DNA from: Branchiostoma floridae
Lineage: Eukaryota > Chordata > Leptocardii > Amphioxiformes > Branchiostomatidae
DNA: 64,000 nt
Assembly: GCF_000003815.2 (NCBI RefSeq)
Contig: NC_049984.1
Span: forward strand, 16,166,601-16,230,600
Reading direction: 5' to 3'
In this document: in pieces, positions 1-9,720 of the stretch
How the letters are laid out: each line of letters starts with the position of its first letter
Numbering within the stretch: the stretch's first letter is position 1
Notes under the pieces: generated by a model
The model's database searches: none
Told to the model about the DNA's origin: nothing
Seen by the model: the letters and a program-made list of their open reading frames with translations, nothing else
Made by a program: the position numbers and the translations under genes

Positions 1-299
1 ATATACACACACACATACACACACATACACGCACACACACACATACACACACATACACGCGCACACACATAAACACACATACATACACACACACATACAC
101 ACACAAACACATACACACACACACATATACACATATATATATACACACACATACATATACACATACACACACACGCGCACACACATACACACATAAACAC
201 ACATACATACATATACACATACACACACACACACACATACATACATACATACGCATACACGCACACACACATATACACATACACACATACACGCACACG
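1..299. repeat. CA-rich microsatellite
   Basis: The stretch is almost purely alternating purine-pyrimidine, (CA)n with frequent TA and CG interruptions and short ACAT sub-repeats. It begins at the window edge, so the array is probably longer. No coding signal. Confidence 0.95.
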
Positions 300-800
300 T
301 AATCCATCCCGGTTGTGAGTGCGTCAATTATAAATATGTCCGAATACGCAGCTTGTACTCTTCAGTGAAAAAAATGTGGTATGTTACGCCATTAGGCGGT
401 TTACAGGGCATGCGATGCAGGCAAATAATATGAACAAACTTTGTAAGGGATGAGCCTCCACTGTTGTACTTTCAATCCTTGCAGAAATTGTTTTTTTCTA
501 ACTACTGGCACGATACCTTTTTTTTTTTCGAGTCAAACATTCTCACCTTCTATAGATATTTTCCAGTGTTTTGTGAACTGCAGTATTTGGTTGACCCGCT
601 AGAGTGCTCTGTTTATCGTACATTTCCTGCTTCCATTCTAGCTCCCGATGCTCCTTCTCTTTTTCACAACGAAGGAGGGTATCCACTGAATTGTCTGCCC
701 CAGTTTGGTGGAAGTGTGACGTTAGCCTTATGCTTAAATCACATTTCCAAACCGGCTAGTATATTGGAACGAATACTAGGATGTACATGACATGTGTATA
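300..800. other. Unassigned sequence between microsatellite and minisatellite
   Basis: Only one short plus-strand open frame (464-790, 108 codons) is present. It has no recognisable domain and runs into the minisatellite flank, so I do not call it a gene. Around 379-405 there is a weak resemblance to the GTTACGCC...GGCGGTT motif of the LINE 3' ends listed elsewhere. Confidence 0.4.
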
Positions 801-988
801 ACCAAGGTATGGCCAAGGTATGACAAACGTATGGCCAAGGTATGGCCAAGGTATGACCATGGTATGACCGAGGTATGACCAAGGTATGACAAACGTATGG
901 CCAAGGTATGGCCAAGGTATGACCATGGTATGACCGAGGTATGACCAAGGTATGGCCAAGGTATAGCCAAGGTATAGCCAAGGTATGG
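801..988. repeat. 11-bp minisatellite, block 1
   Basis: About 17 tandem copies of an 11-bp unit, CCAAGGTATGG with common variants GACCAAGGTAT, CAAACGTATGG and CATGGTATGAC. Variants recur in a higher-order order: the run with CAAACG, CATGG and CCGAGG versions appears twice. The unit length is not a multiple of three and lacks stops on the minus strand, which creates long spurious open frames there. Confidence 0.95.
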
Positions 989-1133
989 CGGGCTGACATG
1001 ACAGTTGATTCTCCCCATTGGCACACAGCATAAGGAGCCCTAAAACAAGACATTGTAAAAGTACTTACCTTTATTTCAATCTCAAAAATTCTTCTCCACC
1101 AGAAAGTCACAAGGGTATACTAGCTAAACATGG
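988..1133. repeat. Minisatellite flank, copy 1 of a ~146-bp duplicated segment
   Basis: The sequence from GCGGGCTGACATGACAG to CTAGCTAAACATGG recurs at 5393-5538 with few differences, in the same orientation and beside the same minisatellite. At 1063-1068 the minus strand reads AAG|GTAAGT, an ideal splice donor, and the site is kept in both copies. Whether this was an exon edge of a gene or part of a mobile unit cannot be told here. Confidence 0.85.
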
Positions 1134-1460
1134 AAAGAAAACAGAGGGTCAACCAACTCAAACTCTCGGCACAGCTGATTCAAGTAAACAAACCTCACCT
1201 TTGACCCAGTTTCACTCCTGTAGCCATCCGCTGGACCCAACAACTCAGATCTATCACTACGCCATCAAAACTGGTCAACTGAAGAAATTTTGACCAAAAT
1301 ATGAAAGATCAGACCCTAGTTGTCACTTCTAGCAAAAAAAACTCAAGGTGGGGCAAAAATTTCCAAAGAAAAGAAGGACTTTGAAAGGTTTTAAGTAGGA
1401 ACTATAATCGTCTTCCCATTTTTTGCTCCCCACCACGCAACTCAACTGTGAAGTCAGCCC
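1134..1460. other. Unique spacer between minisatellite blocks
   Basis: No recognisable gene or repeat. A 91-codon plus-strand frame ends at 1293 and has no family features. Confidence 0.5.
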
Positions 1461-2032
1461 TATGGCCAAGGTATGACCAATGTATGACCAAGGTATGGCC
1501 AAAGTATGACCAAGGTATGACCAAGGTATGACAAAGGTATGGCCAAGGTATGACCAAGCCGTGAATGACCTCTGTTAACCTACCAAGGTATGGCCAAGGT
1601 GTGGCCAAGGTATGGCCAAGGTATGGCCAAGGTATGACCAAGGTATGACAAAGGTATGGCCAAGGTATGGCCAAGGTATGACCAAGGTATGACCAAGGCA
1701 TGGCCAAGGCATGGCCAAGGTATGACCAAGGTATTACCAAGGTATTACCAAGGTATGACCAACTTATGACCAAGGTATGACCAAGGTATGGCAAAGGTAT
1801 GACCAAGGTATGACCAAGGTATGGCCAATCTATGAACAAGGTATGGCCCAGGTATGACCAAGGTATGGCCAAGGTATGACCAAGGTATGACCAAGGTATG
1901 ACCAAGGTATGGCCAATCTATGAACAAGGTATGGCCCAGGTATGGCCAAGGTATGACCAAGGTATGGCCAAGGTATGACCAAGGTATGGCCAAGGTATGA
2001 CCAACGTATGGCCAAGGTATGGCCAAGGTATG
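1461..2032. repeat. 11-bp minisatellite, block 2
   Basis: About 50 copies of the CCAAGGTATGG/A unit, broken once near 1558-1584 by a short unique stretch. A variant cluster (GGCCAATCTATGAACAAGG) occurs at 1823 and 1911, exactly 88 bp or eight units apart, which shows expansion by blocks. The array stops where the 3' end of the retrotransposon begins (about 2041). Confidence 0.95.
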
Positions 2033-2040
2033 TGAATGGC

Positions 2041-5000
2041 TTTATTGAGAGACAAACTCAGAGTCTAACACTAGCAGCCCAGGGGCTGAATTGTTGTTAG
2101 ACTTTACATACACAATGTTAAACTTGGCATACATATACAAATCAGCCAACGATCTGGTATACAAAATAATCTGGCATACAATAAAATAAAATATCATAAT
2201 CGAATTGGTAAAAGGCAAGCTAGATAAAAACTGCTCTAATTCGAGAGGACTGGTTTGAGAAAGACGTTCACACAATTAACCATTAATTATAAAGTGGCAA
2301 CAGTAGGCTTTGGTACAGTCATGAATCGTTCAACAATCGGGTCATGTGGGGAATAGCACTGTTTCTGTAGCGCTCAGTTTTGCAGCGTTGCAAGTTCAGT
2401 TTCGTAGATGAACGAGTTGACCGACTGCTGATGTTCCCTCGCATGTCAGGCAGGAAGTGACGGTACAGTTCTGATGAAAGCAGAGACTTGGCAAAGTTCA
2501 GTGTCAGACTGGAACGACGTTCGTGGAGGGAGGGCAGCCGCAGGAGGGTGCATGCCTCAGAGTACGCGATGTCAGACCCCAGGATGATGCGGACAGCGCG
2601 TCTCTGTATCTTCTCGATCCTCTGGGTCTGTGTGTTTGTCAGCCCAGGATGCCAGACTGGCGCAGCGTATTCAGTGACAGGACGGATATAACACACGTAC
2701 ACTGTCACGAGATCTTCTGTTGGAACATGGAAGTGTTTCAGTTTCCGTAGCAGGTACAAACGCTGGCTCGCTCTGCTGCATATATGATCAACATGAGCGT
2801 TCCACTTTAGATCTGCCTGTAGGAAAACCACCAATATCCTCATAACTTTGACTTGCTGCAGTTCGATGTCGTTAAGATAGAGGGGATAGGGAACAGGTGC
2901 AGCTTTGCTGAAATGGATGTGCATCACCTGGCATTTCTTTGGATGCAGGACCATATGCTGATTGTGGGACCATTTGTCGAGGTCTGTCAGGTCATTCTGT
3001 AACTTTGGAATGGCAGTGGAGGGGCTTCGAATGCCCAACAGATTTAAGTCATCGACAAATTTCCACCTCTTTGACGAAGCATGGCTAGCCGCACTATTAA
3101 TATATGCAATAAAGATAAGCGGTCCAAGAATGGTTCCCTGAGGAAGGCCACAGGTGACCGTAGCGCTGGCAGAGAGAACCCCGTGATACCGCACGACCTG
3201 TGATCTGTTTGTCAGGAATTCAGAGATCCATCTCACAAGCGACGGACGGAGGCCTAGCTCAATCAGACGGCATATGGCTGTATTATGACTGACCCGGTCA
3301 AATGCCTTGCTGAAGTCCGTAGACACAAGGGAGCATAACGTCTTTGGCTCGTCGGTGGCCTTGAAAAGTTCATCTGTTAAGTTCAGGAGGCAATGGGTTG
3401 TAGACCTTCCTCTAAGACACCCGAATTGTTGGGGGTCGACTTGATTAGAGATATCAGAGACGGCCCATTCGGCGACGAAACTTTCAGCAACCTTGCCAAG
3501 AATGGAGGTCAGTGAAATCGGGCGAAGTTCGTTGACCGATGGAGGCTTGGATTTGGGTATGGGAACCACGATGGCTCGCTTCCACTCGTCAGGGATTGAG
3601 CCTTGCGCGAGAGACGCATTGAGCACATCAGCGAGAGGTGCGCTCAATTCATATGCAAATTCCTTTGCAAGTTTGGCTGGAATTTCATCTGGCCCGGCCG
3701 CCTTCTTAGTTTTAACTTTCTGCAGTTTTTGGTAGATTTCCCACGGTTTGATTGATGGTGCCTCATGTGCTGGTAAGTATGCTGGCAGTAGTGACGTGTC
3801 TAGCGGTGGTAGAGACTGGATTACTGCAGCTAGAGTTTTGTTAATTTCATCGGCTGTAGCACGGTGGTCGCTGGGGCTCACACCTTCGATATTGATAATG
3901 GGATCATTACGGCCCATATTAGCCATGGCTTTGATCTCTTTATGCCACTGTGCAGCATGCTCTTTCTTAAGAGCTTTAATTTTGTTGTTGTAGTAGGACT
4001 TCTTAGAGTCGTTGATTTTCCGTTGCACTTTGTTGCGGAGGAGCTTCCAGGTGGCAAAGTCTTCTCTAGCAAAAGCCTGTTGGCGTGAGCGTATCAGTGA
4101 CTTGATGGCTGGAGACATCCATGGTCTGTCTTGATGGTGCAGACGGATGGACTTGAGTGGGAAGAACTCGTCGATCTTTGACTGCAGTGTCTCGTGCAAG
4201 GCAAGACATTTCTCACCTGCCGTGTGAGCTGTGAACACCTCCATCCACTGGTGGGACGTTATCCACTGTCCGAACAAACGTAGGGACGAGTCCCGGATTG
4301 GCCTACACACTCGCTTGGTGACAGTGTTGGAATTGGTTCTCAGTCTCGGTTGCAGAAGTATAACGTTGTGATCACTGGTGGCTAGGGGGTCTAACACAGA
4401 AGGGGCTGAGTAAAACGGCTTTAAATTAGTTATTATGAGGTCGAGCGTTGCCTGGCCCCTTGTCGGCTTGTTGATTATCTGTTGTAAGCTGTGGTTTTTA
4501 CAAAGCCCGCTGGTATCAACGCGGTTAAAGTCTCCACCGACTAGGACTCCTATGTGTGGATGCTTGGTTGTTAAAGAGTCGATAGTTTCGACCAAGTGAT
4601 CTAGGAGTAGCTCTGCATGAGGAGAATTGGGCGGACAGTACACTGCACAGATTGCTAGACATGAAATGGAACGTGGCAGGCGGTGAGGTCTTAGTTTAAC
4701 CCACGTACATTCTAGGTCGTCAGGGACACGTACATCAAGAGGGCAAGAAGGGATGTCGTTCCTGACGTATACAGCAACACCTCCTCCTGAACGATGCAAA
4801 CGTGGCCTAGAAAAGGTGGTGAAACCTTCGACTTCTGTCATCTCAGCTGGTAATGACGGGCTGAACCACGTCTCCGTAACTATAGCAATATCAGTACTTG
4901 AGTCGGAGAGGCGCAGTTCAAACTCGTCCATCTTGTTGCATAGAGATCTGGCATTGCAGAGGAGTAGGGACGGTAACGGTTGCTGTTTGTTAACTACTTT

Positions 5001-5243
5001 GGGATCATTGGCAGTGAGCGCTGGAATGATCAGGTCGGACGTAGGAATCTGCGTCAGCTGTCTTCTTTTACCGGTAAACAATTTGTTTTTCCCCGGCACA
5101 GGGTGGTATTCGCAACCTAATTTACATGTGACTGAACAGTTTGGTCGACATAATAAGGGTCTATTTCCAACAACCGATGGAATATTGCGTCCAAAATGTT
5201 TACCGGATTTCTTTCCTCTGGGTCTGCTCCTTAACCTCCAAAA
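2041..5243 (-). mobile_element. Non-LTR retrotransposon, CR1/L2-like, nested in a minisatellite
   Basis: The element runs on the minus strand from about 5243 (where the 11-bp array stops) to about 2041. It has a single long ORF, then a ~275-bp 3' UTR that ends in CTCTCAATAAAG directly against the minisatellite. Both flanks are the same array in the same orientation, so the simplest reading is insertion into the array. The target-site duplication cannot be seen inside such repeats. The 5' UTR and any ORF1 are missing, so the copy is 5' truncated, as is usual for this class. The clade (CR1, L2 or relative) is inferred from ORF architecture (APE endonuclease, then RT, no RNase H seen). Confidence 0.88.
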
Positions 5244-5342
5244 GGTATGGCCATGGTATGACAAACGTATGGCCAAGGTATGGCCAAGGTATGGCCAAGG
5301 TATGACCAAGGTATGACCAAGGTATGACCCAGGTATGACCAA
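2319..5342 (-). CDS. Retrotransposon ORF2: APE endonuclease + reverse transcriptase
   Basis: An uninterrupted 1007-codon frame. Residues 1 to about 35 are translated minisatellite and are not part of the element; true element sequence starts near residue 36. The APE-type endonuclease spans about 125-335, with CNARSL (N130), TETW (E157), GGDFN (D271, N273) and SDHN (D324, H325), so the catalytic set looks complete. The RT spans about 545-800, with TDFSKAFD (D676), GLPQGTILGP (732-741) and the catalytic FVDD (762-765). A conserved thumb/C-terminal part ends with an ERRSSLTLNFAKSLL-like segment. The enzyme would nick target DNA and copy its own RNA there. Length matches an ORF2 of this group. 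No stop or frameshift is seen, so the copy is young or recently active, but it lacks a natural start: the ATG at 5342 is supplied by the array. No N-terminal ORF1 is found. Confidence 0.9.
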   Translation of the reverse strand: MVIPGSYLGHTLVIPWPYLGHTLAIRLSYHGHTFWRLRSRPRGKKSGKHFGRNIPSVVGNRPLLCRPNCSVTCKLGCEYHPVPGKNKLFTGKRRQLTQIPTSDLIIPALTANDPKVVNKQQPLPSLLLCNARSLCNKMDEFELRLSDSSTDIAIVTETWFSPSLPAEMTEVEGFTTFSRPRLHRSGGGVAVYVRNDIPSCPLDVRVPDDLECTWVKLRPHRLPRSISCLAICAVYCPPNSPHAELLLDHLVETIDSLTTKHPHIGVLVGGDFNRVDTSGLCKNHSLQQIINKPTRGQATLDLIITNLKPFYSAPSVLDPLATSDHNVILLQPRLRTNSNTVTKRVCRPIRDSSLRLFGQWITSHQWMEVFTAHTAGEKCLALHETLQSKIDEFFPLKSIRLHHQDRPWMSPAIKSLIRSRQQAFAREDFATWKLLRNKVQRKINDSKKSYYNNKIKALKKEHAAQWHKEIKAMANMGRNDPIINIEGVSPSDHRATADEINKTLAAVIQSLPPLDTSLLPAYLPAHEAPSIKPWEIYQKLQKVKTKKAAGPDEIPAKLAKEFAYELSAPLADVLNASLAQGSIPDEWKRAIVVPIPKSKPPSVNELRPISLTSILGKVAESFVAEWAVSDISNQVDPQQFGCLRGRSTTHCLLNLTDELFKATDEPKTLCSLVSTDFSKAFDRVSHNTAICRLIELGLRPSLVRWISEFLTNRSQVVRYHGVLSASATVTCGLPQGTILGPLIFIAYINSAASHASSKRWKFVDDLNLLGIRSPSTAIPKLQNDLTDLDKWSHNQHMVLHPKKCQVMHIHFSKAAPVPYPLYLNDIELQQVKVMRILVVFLQADLKWNAHVDHICSRASQRLYLLRKLKHFHVPTEDLVTVYVCYIRPVTEYAAPVWHPGLTNTQTQRIEKIQRRAVRIILGSDIAYSEACTLLRLPSLHERRSSLTLNFAKSLLSSELYRHFLPDMRGNISSRSTRSSTKLNLQRCKTERYRNSAIPHMTRLLNDS

Positions 5343-5393
5343 GGTATGGCCAAGGTATTACCAAGGTATGACCAAGGTATAGCAAATGTATGG
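5243..5393. repeat. 11-bp minisatellite, block 3
   Basis: About 14 copies of the same CCAAGGTATGG/A unit. It forms the 5' flank of the retrotransposon and provides the first residues of its open frame. Confidence 0.93.
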
Positions 5394-5547
5394 CGGGCTA
5401 ACATTACAGTTGATTCTCCCCATTGGCACACAGCATAAGAATCCCTGAAACAAGACATTGTAAAAGTACTTACCTTTATTTCAATCTCAAAAATTCTTCT
5501 CCACCAGAAAGTCACCACGGTATACTAGCTAAACATGGTGTGACCAA
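5393..5547. repeat. Minisatellite flank, copy 2 of the duplicated segment
   Basis: Nearly identical to 988-1133, including the minus-strand AAG|GTAAGT at 5468-5473. It ends in GTGTGACCAA, which looks like the start of another minisatellite run, immediately before the assembly gap. The missing sequence is therefore probably more of the array. Confidence 0.85.
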
Positions 5548-5647
5548 NNNNNNNNNNNNNNNNNNNNNNNNNNNNNNNNNNNNNNNNNNNNNNNNNNNNN
5601 NNNNNNNNNNNNNNNNNNNNNNNNNNNNNNNNNNNNNNNNNNNNNNN
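5548..5647. other. Assembly gap (100 N)
   Basis: Exactly 100 Ns, the usual placeholder for a gap of unknown size. Confidence 0.99.
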
Positions 5648-5934
5648 ACTAGCTCCATAGCAAATTGATCGATGCCATCGCATCAACCTCCATTCGTCCG
5701 TGCGTCCGTTCCTTCTATATTGCATGAGACCAATATTGTTATAGGGACATTTGCGGACATGATGAATCATTCGGTAATAGGAAAATCGGGTACGTGCCAC
5801 GGAAATGATTACCGAAGAGCGGTGAATCAAATGGATCTCCCATTGTGGCATCCTAACTAACTGGTGATAAATGTTCCCAATTTGGGAGACCTAACCGATC
5901 TTTATTTGAATCACACCGCGGTCCATTCATCACT

Positions 5935-6960
5935 GGAGGTAGCCTCGTTGGTTTGCATGATAATCCGTAACCTCTACCGACCTACAGTAGAGAAACGTGG
6001 AGGCAAACTTGTATGACGTTGGCGAACATTGAACATTCCAATTTTGTCACGTATGCATTTTTTTTCTCCTTGACGTCAGTTGCACTTGTTCTAGGTAGAC
6101 CATCATTGATGCTAGTCTCGCACCGACCCATAGTAGAGAAACGTGGAGGGTGATCTTGTATGATGTTGGTGAACATTTCTACCGTTTTGTCACGTACGCA
6201 TTTGTCATTTTATCTCTGACATCAGATAGACTTGTTCTGGATAGAACTTCATAGAAGCTAGCCTCGTTGGTCTGTATAATAATGTATAACCTCTACCACA
6301 GTTTTATGTAGAGAAACATGAAGGGCGAACAATAATAAACAATAACATTTCTACCGTTTTGTCGCGCACGCATTTGTCTCTGACGACAGTTAGACTTGTT
6401 CCGGATATACCATCATTCAGACAAGCTTCGTTGGTCTAACACTAACCTCTACTACAGTCTTATAGTAGAGAAACATGTAGGGCGTGCTTGAGTAACATTG
6501 TCGTTGGCGAACATTTCTACCTTTTTGTCAAGTACGCATTTGTCACTTTCTCTCTGACGTCAGTTAGACTTGTTCTGGATAGAATTTCACTCTCGCTAGC
6601 CTCGTTGGTCATGCATATCCTTGGTAATGTATATCCTCCACCTTCGACGTATAGTAGAGGAACATGGAGAGCGAGCTTGTGTGACGCTCGGGCAAAGATA
6701 TGCACAGTTCTGTCACTTATAATGATAAGTTTATTTGGAAGTTCTTGCCCGAGGGCTAATTGCAACATGAAGCTTACAGAAGATATAGTAGACATACATA
6801 AAGTAATTTGGTATAGATAACAATGGTGACAAGTGTAAACAAGTGACTATTCTAACAATGATATTGACTGCTGAGAGCTACGATCTACGCATTTGTATAA
6901 ACATTCATCTCTGTCCCTCTGACGTCAGTAGGACCTGTTCCGCATACAGCATTTACTATA
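5935..6960. repeat. Diverged tandem array, unit about 145-180 bp
   Basis: A core (CATTTGTCA...CTGACGTCAGTTAGACTTGTTCTGGATAG) recurs with GACGTCAG-like anchors at about 6072, 6218, 6382, 6556 and 6921. A second marker, AGTAGAGAAACRTGGAGG, recurs between them. Copies are in direct orientation and differ by indels. Not coding; the short frames on both strands are by-products. Upstream 5648-5934 shows nothing recognisable. Confidence 0.85.
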
Positions 6961-7729
6961 TAACCTTTAAGAGGTGCTTCACAGACAATGTACCTGCCAG
7001 ACTGGTTTAGACCATATTGATTTCCAAGGACTTCTTCTCTTTCCCTATCCATTTACACAGCTATATGATTGTTCAGGTCTTTCAAGAAAGAAATTATTCT
7101 TGTCTTGTACAAGTTGTAGTATTTGTAATGGCCAATGTTGTTGAAATTTGCGTGGAAAGGTTAGATATTTGTCAAGGAATTGAAACGTCAAACGTCTTGA
7201 ATACAATCATTTTTCATGCATTTATCACGTCCAGAGATATAAACTGAACCAGATTTTCAAATCCTATATGACAGGTGTTATGTATCACACATCATAGTTC
7301 GGCTTAAGTCTACTTTGAACAAGAGTCCTCGCTGATACACCCTAATGTATTTTACATGCATCGAAAGCCCAACATCTTCTTTCTTATATATGTGTGTGTT
7401 GTGTTGTGTTGGCATCCGTCTGTCTCGAAAGATAATGGTAGGCAGACAGGTGGGTTAGGTGACCCGTCTGCCTGGCCTGCCCGTGACTTTTTTAAGGTGA
7501 AGGAAGGGTGTGCACTTCCTTCTCCACCCTCTCGTCCACTGGCGCACAAAGTCCTACAGGGGCAACTGTAGCAACGTGCAACTCATATATATCAGTACCA
7601 ATATCGCTGAACAATTCATTACACAATGAAATCACAACACGTAAGACATTTTATTCATGATCGCATGATACCAATGACAAAGGGAACTACATTGTTTTCT
7701 CCTTTTTACCCAATGGTGATGCACAAATG
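6961..7729. other. Unassigned intergenic sequence
   Basis: No domain-bearing frame on either strand. A G/T-rich patch at 7385-7415 is simple sequence. Nothing else seen. Confidence 0.4.
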
Positions 7730-7785
7730 AAGCTGGTGTGTTACGCCGAACGGCGGTTATACCGGCTATATAGATACAGATACAG
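7730..7785 (+). repeat. LINE 3'-end fragment (GTGTTACGCC tail family)
   Basis: AAGCTGGTGTGTTACGCCGA...CGGCGGTTATACCGGCTATATAGATACAGATACAG matches the tail that follows the retrotransposon coding relic at 23245-23653. The GATACA micro-repeats at the end are typical of LINE or SINE tails. Only the last ~55 bp are present. Confidence 0.75.
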
Positions 7786-8336
7786 AATCCTGGAACAACA
7801 TCTCTTCTCCTTGATTATTGAACGATAGCTGACCAAATCATCTGTCTGTATACGTTAATATACGTACACCAGAGATTTTATTTTCATTCCAGTACGTGAT
7901 CAGAGAATTAAAATACTGCACTTTTTGCCGCATTTATTATTGCCACATGGATCGTGTTTGGTAAGGTTTTAGACGAATGATTGGCTGGAAATAGAAATGA
8001 GTGCCCACGTAACAATAAATGGCTTAAGCTCACCGAATGTAAACCAAGTAAGTCTTTCTCAGTTGTCTGAATACATTCTTGTGAATTAACATTTTTTGGG
8101 CAAGTATGAAGCATCAATAAAAATACTCTAGACAAGGTGGACTCAATGACGCGATAGGACAAAACAGGGGTATGAAACCTGGTCGGGAACACTTCCCACC
8201 CCATCTGTGGACAGATTGAGTCTATCATAACAATGCCTCTACAGCTGATACATATACAAACATTTAACTCACCATAACATTAACCACCTGTTTTGACCTG
8301 CAACAAATGTAAACCAGCTGGTCTAGACTGCATAGC
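7786..8336. other. Unassigned intergenic sequence
   Basis: A 106-codon minus frame (7908-8228) has no family features. Nothing else recognised. Confidence 0.4.
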
Positions 8337-8520
8337 CTTCTTCACAGACAAACCGGCAGCGCTGGCGTCTGTTTCATGGGGGGGGGGGGGGTTGGGCACT
8401 AGTTTACGTTTGTCAAAATTGCCTACTTGAGATTTCTACAATGTTGAGAATCCCGAATCAGAGACACACCCCTCCCCTCGGAAATACAAGCCAGCGCTGC
8501 CATAGGTTTGTGAAGGAGGA
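8337..8520. mobile_element. Short TIR element (MITE) with internal poly-G
   Basis: The left end CCTTCTTCACAGACAAACCG and the right end read in reverse (CCTCCTTCACAAACCTATGG) align over about 45 bp, sharing GGCAGCGCTGGC and a G-run. A G14 run lies at 8378-8391. Element length ~184 bp, no coding capacity. The superfamily is not clear. Confidence 0.75.
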
Positions 8521-9720
8521 TTTGTGACTTGCCTATGTAGTGTGTTTGTAATTATGGCAATGGTCGGTTTTAAACCTTACCTTAAACATTAAGTTAAAGG
8601 TAATTTTGCATTGAATGTTGCATTACGTATACGCTAAGATTAGTTGATCAATATATTTACAGAGCATCCATTGCATTTTAAAGGAATAGTCAGAATAACA
8701 TTTTATTACGAAAGTATTGTTCTCAGCTGAAATTGGTCGGTTCTACATTTTTATATGAAATACACAATTTCAAGGCCGACAATCTATCGACACTAACTAA
8801 AAAAAAGTTATCAGCCAATTCATGTATAGACGTCTAGTCAATTGAAATGAGCTGTCTGTTGTCAACGGATCAATATGCGTACACACTCCTCCTTATACAC
8901 ATCATTTAAGTCACATAGACGAGGTCATAACACTGGCGTATTGGGGGTAGTGAAATACACAGAATTTCTGAGGTATGGCTACGGACCAAACACATCGGTC
9001 ACAACTTTTGTACACACTTGACTCCATCTACATACAGTCAATAATATGTGTTATCTTAATAATTGAGGTACATCATCTGGACAACACCTTAGATACATAG
9101 ATGCAGGTGACATAATGCACCCGAATAAAATACCTTTAGTATGAATTTTCATACAATAGATGTTACGTCATAGACGTATTGTCAAGATATAAGATTGCTT
9201 CTGTCACTTAATTCTGACAAAAACACACAACAGATTAGATTGACTTACTTCATATGCTAATCAGTAGTGTTTTGACAATTTCAACATTCTCTTGTAACGT
9301 CTGTGTCATGTTAGGAAATATATATAGATATTGTGATTGTGATTGTACTCTACATCGTGACGGTTTAACTAAACACAATCTAACTTTAATCATATGTTTA
9401 TGATTGAGAATAATTTGCATGTATCTTAAGCATTAACTGCTATAGCAAAACTTGTCAGTATTTGCCCAAATGATAAAAAGACAAAAGGAGCAGAATATGC
9501 TTATCAATGTATTGTAACGTATTGCAATATTTTCTCTACGTACAACCATGGGTTTCCTTTTAGTATTTGTAATATGATTTTTTCTCCCTGTTTAACAATG
9601 TAATATATATGTATGCTTGGGGGATTTCACGAGACTCTTATTTTCTTGTCTTTTATACTCTCCACAGTCTCCACGCTATTGCTCCAAGGTATTACTTCAC
9701 ACACAAGTTTCAGTTTCACT
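8521..9720. other. Intergenic region downstream of the receptor gene
   Basis: AT-rich, with no supported gene. It should contain the 3' UTR of the receptor (minus strand). A possible ATTAAA poly(A) signal lies on the minus strand at 9385-9390, but there is no strong AATAAA close to the stop codon. Confidence 0.45.

Noticed and set aside
1402-2026. Open frames of 60-167 codons across the minisatellite (minus strand)
   Set aside because: They are translations of the 11-bp repeat in every frame, with no independent coding evidence.
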